Assembly (NCBI GenBank): GCA_005223375.1
Contig: RXOD01004198.1
Location: forward strand, 1-26,238
Direction of reading: 5' to 3'
From: Amoebophrya sp. AT5.2
Taxonomy: Eukaryota > Sar > Dinophyceae > Syndiniales > Amoebophryaceae
Length of the DNA stretch: 26,238 nt
The translations under genes were made by a program, and so were the position numbers. The notes below the pieces were generated by a model. That model was given only the letters and a program-made list of their open reading frames with translations. It had not been told where the DNA came from and made no database searches. How positions within the stretch are numbered: position 1 is the first letter of the stretch; the number at the start of each line of letters is the position of its first letter. This document shows, one piece after another, positions 21,453 to 26,238 of the stretch.

Positions 21453-21847
21453 TTACGAACAAGTGTCGGCACTTTTAGTTCTCTGTAGAAGAACAGCAGG
21501 CCTCTCGACAACAATGAGGGTCAAGCAAACATAACATAACACATCTGATAACTTACTGAATAATGAACTTGTTCTTGCTTGTGTGTGCTTTGGCAACGGT
21601 TTTGATACAATAATATATATTGGCTGTAGTTGGTTAATTACGATCATAATAGCTGAGCTGCGAACCCGAGGTAATATTCAGTATGCTTGGAGAAAGGTAT
21701 TATTGCTTCTGCACTCAAACTACAGGTACTTGTGTGCCTTACTATTTTCGAAATTTACTTTTTCTCTATTTCGAGCAGTTCACGGTGTTTCTGGCGAAAT
21801 TTTATCATTTATATGATTATTTAATTGTTATAATATTATTCAAATGT
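21453..21847. other. Convergent intergenic region, AT-rich
   Basis: About 395 bp between the stop of the Sam50 fragment (+) and the stop of the kinase (-). Holds presumably both 3' ends. No gene or recognisable element. Confidence 0.5.
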
Positions 21848-22879
21848 TTACATAGAAAACCAAGGGTGTGTCCGTATCTCCTGGATAGAAGGACGATTAG
21901 ACGGATTGGCTTGAAGCATTCTATATAATAAATCAGTACAAGTTGGTGTTAAGCCTAATCTCCAGTGCGTGCACATTTCTCTGAGATAGCCTTCTTCGAT
22001 CTTTTGATAAAACGGGCACGTTAGGCTTGCATGACCGACGGGGAACTTGCAACTTAATAGTACAAATAGTAATATTCCACAGGCCCAAATATCGGCCTTA
22101 AATCCATCGTATGACCCAGCAGCAGCGAGAACCTCAGGAGCAATATATTTTTCTTTGCCCATTGGGGTTGCAGCTGGTATTAGATATGGTTGGTTGGTCT
22201 CTGGATTCATCGGGAGTCTCATTGACATGCCGAAGTCTATCAACACAATACGATCATCGTCAAGCACCATCACATTTTCCATAGATATATCTCGATGGAA
22301 TATTCCAAACTGCTGAATATGCTCCATTGCATCCAAAAACTGTAAAAACATATATTTCGCATTGCTTTCTGTCATAGGTCCATTTCCCAACACAGCCTCG
22401 CATATATCTGCCCCATCGCAAAACGGCATTACCGAATAAAATGAATCCTCATCACCATAACACGCCGTCTGAGATATCACGTTAGGATGGGGCGCAATAA
22501 ATTGCAGTGCAGCAAATTCTTGCATTGGATCGTCGGCTCGAATTTTATTTTCAACGGATGCCCGGTCATATTTCTTAATAGCGACTTGATACATGTCTGA
22601 TGTTCGGGTAGCGGTATTTTCGTCAATTCTCTGGACAATCCAGCCCCTATGAACTGTACCATACAACGTTTCTTTTATGTGTCTTTCCTCTATTTCATAC
22701 AATGTGTCTGATGTATTATCAACAACGCAGTAGCTTTCTATAACACCGTAGTCCAAAGTCATAACTCTCAATTTCTCAAGCGTACATGGTAAAATCAAAG
22801 GAGGGGGGAAGTCCAATGTCAAAGCAATTTGCTGCCCATTATCCTCTCCAATAAACTCAACTTCCTCCAAAAACTCCAT
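21848..22879 (-). CDS. Serine/threonine protein kinase
   Basis: Intronless 343-aa protein from ATG (complement of 22877-22879) to TAA (21848-21850). Residues 1-70 are an unrecognised N-terminal extension. The kinase domain spans about 70-342 and has the expected set: glycine loop reduced to YGTVHRG (73-79), VAIKK with the ATP-binding Lys at 102, a probable helix-C Glu at 121, catalytic loop HRDISMEN (195-202) with Asp197 and Asn202, DFG at 215-217, APE at 247-249, and DIWACGILLFVLL (263-275). It ends with the NPSNRPSIQEIRTHPWF motif typical of CAMK/AGC-like kinases. All catalytic residues are present, so it should be active. HRDIS.EN in place of HRDLKPEN is a variant often met in stramenopile kinases. 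No signal peptide or membrane span. It is divergent from the secreted Cys-rich gene, 258 bp away. Substrate unknown. Confidence 0.92.
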   Translation of the reverse strand: MEFLEEVEFIGEDNGQQIALTLDFPPPLILPCTLEKLRVMTLDYGVIESYCVVDNTSDTLYEIEERHIKETLYGTVHRGWIVQRIDENTATRTSDMYQVAIKKYDRASVENKIRADDPMQEFAALQFIAPHPNVISQTACYGDEDSFYSVMPFCDGADICEAVLGNGPMTESNAKYMFLQFLDAMEHIQQFGIFHRDISMENVMVLDDDRIVLIDFGMSMRLPMNPETNQPYLIPAATPMGKEKYIAPEVLAAAGSYDGFKADIWACGILLFVLLSCKFPVGHASLTCPFYQKIEEGYLREMCTHWRLGLTPTCTDLLYRMLQANPSNRPSIQEIRTHPWFSM

Positions 22880-23137
22880 AAAAATCTAACAGAAGAGCCT
22901 GTACAATAACGTGTTATCAATGCCACAATGAGAATTATACCTGTATTTTGTGTGTTTTGTCTCCACAAAATGGAAGCATCAGCGATGATGATGTATTTCA
23001 GTTTGTCGATTCAAGATTTTTTTCGCCAAATGTCAATTTTCAACTTTTTGAGAATCGTCGAGCAGAGATTGAGTTTTTGCAAAACAGCTTTTGAGAAGAA
23101 GACAATATATATTAACAAATCCAACATTCTGATAATT
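22880..23137. promoter_or_regulatory. Divergent intergenic region, likely shared promoter region
   Basis: 258 bp between the kinase ATG (-) and the secreted-protein ATG (+). AT-rich, with an acaatatatatta string at 23102-23114. An upstream in-frame ATG at 22928 exists but would bury the signal peptide. No specific factor site recognised; the promoter role rests on position only. Confidence 0.35.
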
Positions 23138-23850
23138 ATGATCAGAGCTCTATTCTTTTTATCGATGATGCTTGCATCATCCAGTGCCGCCAGACCAGCT
23201 GGCGAGTGCTACAGTTCATGTAATTCTCTGAAGAGAGAAGTATTGACAATGGAAATGTGCAGGTATTTGAAAAGTTACGTTTTATTTATTCAGCTTCTTA
23301 ACGATGTCACAGAGATGCCAAAAAGCATCTTCCAAGACCTAAAGTTGGTGATTTTTGCACTCGTGCGATGGAGGATGGATTCAAGGATGCTTGCTTTGCG
23401 CTGTGCCAAAATGAAAAACCAGTGCCCAGAATTGCCCAAGCTTGCAGAGCTGCTGCTATTGAACTCCCTCGCCCAACAGTTAGAAAGTGGTGCGAGCATG
23501 GTTACAGACAAGGATTTAGTGGAACCTTAGAGGGCCTTGCAACATACTTCCAGGACGCCCCCAGCGATGGTGATAAGAAAGCAGAAGATGAGCCCCCTGC
23601 CCAAGTCGAGAAGAGCGAACCTGTTCACGTCGAGGAGCCAAAGCACCACCATGTGGAAGTAAAATCTGATAAAGCTATCGTCAGGAAAATTCAGATCACT
23701 TTAGATGAAGAAACGCTTGACTTGAATGTATACGAAAATCAGAGTGCGGAGGAAGCAGTAGCTGAGTTCTGTGGGCAGCACATGGCGGACGAATTATCTG
23801 CCTGTATTCGCCAGCTCCTGCCTACTGTTCTCGACCGAATGGAAGATTAA
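23138..23850 (+). CDS. Secreted cysteine-rich protein with acidic linker, one 50-nt intron
   Basis: Join of 23138-23262 and 23313-23850 gives 220 aa. ATG 23138 yields a clean signal peptide (RALFFLSMMLASSSA), cleaved near residue 17-18. The N-terminal domain has eight Cys (24, 28, 41, 57, 69, 73, 86, 102), including two CX3C pairs, enough for four disulfides. Residues about 122-160 are a hydrophilic Glu/Lys/Pro/His linker. The C-terminal 55 residues (IQITLDEETLDLNVYENQ, then EEAVAEFCGQH) resemble a small module that I associate with secretory-pathway proteins of algae: a strand-rich V-D-L-x-V-Y-E followed by a helix containing FC..H. That resemblance is from memory and unconfirmed. Not a recognised enzyme; role unknown. 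The gene is convergent with the lactone oxidase and divergent from the kinase. Confidence 0.75.
23263..23312 (+). other. 50-nt GT-AG intron in the secreted-protein gene
   Basis: Donor gtatttg at 23263, acceptor gatgtcacag ending at 23312, with a likely branch-point cttaac about 20 nt upstream of the acceptor. Splicing joins EMC-R to DAKKHLPRPKVGDFC in frame. Far shorter than the introns of the left part. Confidence 0.85.
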
Positions 23851-24817
23851 TTCTAACGTAGTGCCGTATATTGTAATAAGTGCGTATGTGCTGATAATAC
23901 CAATGCTTGTGGGGTGTGGCAAGTAAATGAGGGAAGATATGGTGTGATGTGAGTGGGCAAAGTATGTCAGGGGTGGAACGGAAGAACCGGTACATATATT
24001 TAGAAGGCACAAAGCACAGACTTACTTGTAATTACTTCGGTATATGTTGTCGATCTAAGTAATTATCAAGTACAATTAAAACATTAAGTCCCGCCTATCT
24101 ACCAACTAAAAAGCTGTCGTGGCGTCATGGCTCCTTAGCTATAAGCTACTAGTTCTATATTTTTGCTTTCAACACTTAATTCTGTTCTGACCGTTACATA
24201 CGATTCGAAAGCTTTAGCAGCATGCGAATATGGAAGTATCACTATGCAATCACGCATGATCTAGATGGTACTTGCTTAAGTTTATTACTGTTATTTTCTG
24301 CGCATTCTGAAGATTACTATGGGTTCACTCCGAGGCAATTGTAAACAAAACCGGAAATTATTATAACATTTATTCATTATTTTATTTTTCTTATTGAGTA
24401 TTGACTGAGTACCAGGGCTTCTTCAAAAGGGCAAGCAACTTCAAGTCAATAAAAGTAGGTCAAACATAGGCTAGCTTCTTGTTCAGCTAGCTATCTCACA
24501 TTTTCATCGTATCGACTAGCTAACTAATAACCGGAAATATTCATAATAAAGCGATCGAGGGCGAACAGGCCAATATGGGGATGATATAAAGACAAGAGTG
24601 CTTCATAATAGTAGTCGGTTAAATAAATAGTTCTCATCACCTTGTCAGAAAACACATCTTCGCTAGGCTATGCATACTTGATGTATTGAGTCACGCACAT
24701 ATTCTGCTGCGTAGAATATTATCTTCTACACTCTACCCACATGTTCGAGAACCCAAAGACTTTGCATAGTCGCTGACTCGCTGGCTGGTCATTGTTAACT
24801 ACTTCGAAGTATTAATT
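23851..24817. other. Convergent intergenic region, AT-rich, no gene seen
   Basis: About 970 bp between the stops of the secreted protein (+) and the lactone oxidase (-). It contains two similar accggaaat strings (24351 and 24531 region) followed by TA-rich runs, and an aataaa at 24543-24548. Nothing else recognised. Confidence 0.5.
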
Positions 24818-26173
24818 CTACAAAAATCTCTGTTGAATGTATTCGTTAACAAAGAGTCCGTTCGGGTCCATTTTCAGCATAGTTTCCCTGAAGTTGTCGT
24901 AAGACGTACCATATGCCTTTTCAAGGTAAGAAGTTGTCGCATAATTCACTTTCCCCCAGTGCGGACGTCCTCCATATTTGGTTTGACAGAGATCTTCAAG
25001 TCCCTTTGCGTACATGTAGAACTCTTCGTACGGCCCTGTAGCAGATTGGTCTCCTAACACAATAAACGATATCACACTCGTATTCCTTCCATACATAGGA
25101 GACACAAATATGTCGTCGGCAGCCACATAGCGAATCATCACCGAGAGAGTGACATCCGCGGAATGCTGCGCTTTAACCGCGGGGCTGTCCATGAAGGCGA
25201 TGTAGTCGCGCACAGCTGCGACAGTATCTTCGACAGGAATAAACATCTCCATTTCTGTGTACAGACTTCGCTGCTCGTAGTGCACGTAAGAGTCTGTCAA
25301 TGTCTTGTGGCTGAGGTCCGTGCACCCCTTCTCGCCTCCCGTCTCCTGCGTCTCCGACCAGCACCCACCATCGGGACCGGGAGGATATATCTCTGACGAC
25401 TCGGGCACATTTTCTCGAATAAGTACACTGGCTTCGTCAGTGTATGGTGTAAAACTCCACTGTAGACGATCATAAGTCGCAAGAAGAGTTTCGAGCTCGC
25501 CATTTAACAGGTCGGTTACACTATAGGAAAGAAAATAACGCTTCATTTTCCACTGAGGAACCGTGCGAAGAGTGACAGTGGATATCACGCCAACCACACC
25601 TACCCCAACACGGGCGCTATTGAATAAATTTGTATTTTTCTTTTTTGATGCAACATGAATATCTCCATTCGCATCGATGATTCGCAAGGCTTCGATTTGG
25701 GTGGCGATTGCCCCAATCATTCCGCCTGTGCCGTGGGTTCCAGTTGTGGCTGCACCGACGATAGTTTGAGTAGCCGTTGCTCCCAGATTTAGCAGAGCAA
25801 GGCCTTTCTCATTCAGCTGGATACAAAGATCTCGAAGAGGTATTCCTGCCTCCACTTCGACTAAAGCATCCCCATTCGACAGGTATTCCACGCTGAGGAT
25901 GCTGTTGTAATCATCCAGAGCGATCATATTACCCCCTTCACTCAGCTGAACACCACTAAAAGATAGACCAGAGCCTACAACCTTTATACTTATGTTATTC
26001 TTCGTGGAGGACTGAACAATCGCAATGATTTCTTCCTCCGTTCTTGGAAGCTGGTAAGATTTGGGTGAACAAGTTTGTAGCCCATCCCAATTCTCAAAAT
26101 GAACGCCGACATGAGAAAAACAGGAAGCAATCCCAAAGTGAAACACCACAATTCCTATAAAAAGAGACATCAT
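24818..26173 (-). CDS. FAD-dependent sugar-1,4-lactone oxidase/dehydrogenase (ALO/GULO/GalLDH family), secretory
   Basis: Flavoenzyme of the family that oxidises aldono-1,4-lactones, often the last step of ascorbate or erythroascorbate synthesis. Starting at the ATG complementary to 26171-26173 gives 451 aa with a signal sequence (MMSLFIGIVVFHFGIASCFS); a TTG at 26191 is not a likely start. The PCMH-type FAD-binding domain spans about 40-210: LPRTEEEIIAIVQ, VGSGLSFSGVQL, LVEVEAGIPLRDL, and the TTGTHGTG phosphate-binding segment (143-150). The ALO-type C-terminal domain ends with RPHWGK (403-408) and DPNGLFVNEYIQQRFL, the usual terminus. Residue 70 is Leu where covalently flavinylated members (ALO, GULO) have His; plant galactonolactone dehydrogenase also has Leu there and binds FAD non-covalently. 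Length is normal for the family. A secretory signal suggests ER or extracellular location. The exact lactone cannot be told. Confidence 0.9.
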   Translation of the reverse strand: MMSLFIGIVVFHFGIASCFSHVGVHFENWDGLQTCSPKSYQLPRTEEEIIAIVQSSTKNNISIKVVGSGLSFSGVQLSEGGNMIALDDYNSILSVEYLSNGDALVEVEAGIPLRDLCIQLNEKGLALLNLGATATQTIVGAATTGTHGTGGMIGAIATQIEALRIIDANGDIHVASKKKNTNLFNSARVGVGVVGVISTVTLRTVPQWKMKRYFLSYSVTDLLNGELETLLATYDRLQWSFTPYTDEASVLIRENVPESSEIYPPGPDGGCWSETQETGGEKGCTDLSHKTLTDSYVHYEQRSLYTEMEMFIPVEDTVAAVRDYIAFMDSPAVKAQHSADVTLSVMIRYVAADDIFVSPMYGRNTSVISFIVLGDQSATGPYEEFYMYAKGLEDLCQTKYGGRPHWGKVNYATTSYLEKAYGTSYDNFRETMLKMDPNGLFVNEYIQQRFL

Positions 26174-26238
26174 GATTTTAATATGTATCAATGCGAAAGA
26201 TTTTCATTGATAATTCTGCAATATTTATTTTTATTTAT
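26174..26238. other. Upstream region of the lactone oxidase gene, cut by the window edge
   Basis: 65 AT-rich bases preceding the - strand start. No element recognised. Confidence 0.3.

Noticed and set aside
22928..23137. N-terminal extension of the secreted protein from an ATG at 22928
   Set aside because: It would place about 70 residues ahead of a textbook signal peptide; ATG 23138 is the better start.
1..26238. tRNA, rRNA, CRISPR array, bacterial operon signals or dinoflagellate spliced-leader relics
   Set aside because: Read by eye on both strands; no regular spaced repeats, no tRNA T-arm pattern in context, no spliced-leader remnant recognised.

Overview
The window is nuclear DNA from microbial eukaryotes. 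Several genes are split by introns and the proteins are eukaryotic families with long Ser/Ala/Gly/Pro-rich disordered stretches. No bacterial operon structure, RNA gene or CRISPR array was seen. It falls into two unlike parts that meet inside one open frame near 21,290.

Left part (1 to about 21,290) is comparatively GC-rich, and every supported gene lies on the + strand. In order: a possible 3' coding tail (3-188); about 5 kb with no supportable gene; a five-exon cationic amino acid transporter of the APC superfamily (5387-9360, 948 aa when spliced); a 649-aa protein of unknown function with a possible mitochondrial presequence (10464-12413); a two-exon 1433-aa protein carrying a TIR-like domain between long disordered arms (13024-17522); and a low-complexity Pro/Gly/Ser-rich gene (18992-20377 joined to 20568 onwards). 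Introns here are about 160-430 nt. Most obey GT-AG, but intron 1 of the transporter does not: it sits between TTCCT direct repeats and its ends are imperfect inverted repeats, like an introner (intron-generating transposon). Same-strand genes, low-complexity proteins and such an intron fit an alveolate of the dinoflagellate/Syndiniales (Amoebophrya-like) type. That assignment is an inference.

Right part (about 21,290-26,238) is AT-rich and compact, with genes on both strands. It starts abruptly with the last ~53 codons of a Sam50/Omp85 outer-membrane beta-barrel protein, in frame with the low-complexity gene. Then come a Ser/Thr protein kinase (- strand, 343 aa), a divergently transcribed secreted Cys-rich protein (220 aa, one 50-nt GT-AG intron) and a secretory FAD-dependent sugar-lactone oxidase/dehydrogenase (- strand, 451 aa). 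The style suggests a different lineage, perhaps a stramenopile or other alga, but this is weakly constrained.

The genes do not form an obvious common pathway. The strongest observations are (1) the probable chimeric junction or fusion near 21,290, (2) the non-canonical, transposon-like intron in the transporter, and (3) the TIR-like protein with a candidate catalytic glutamate.
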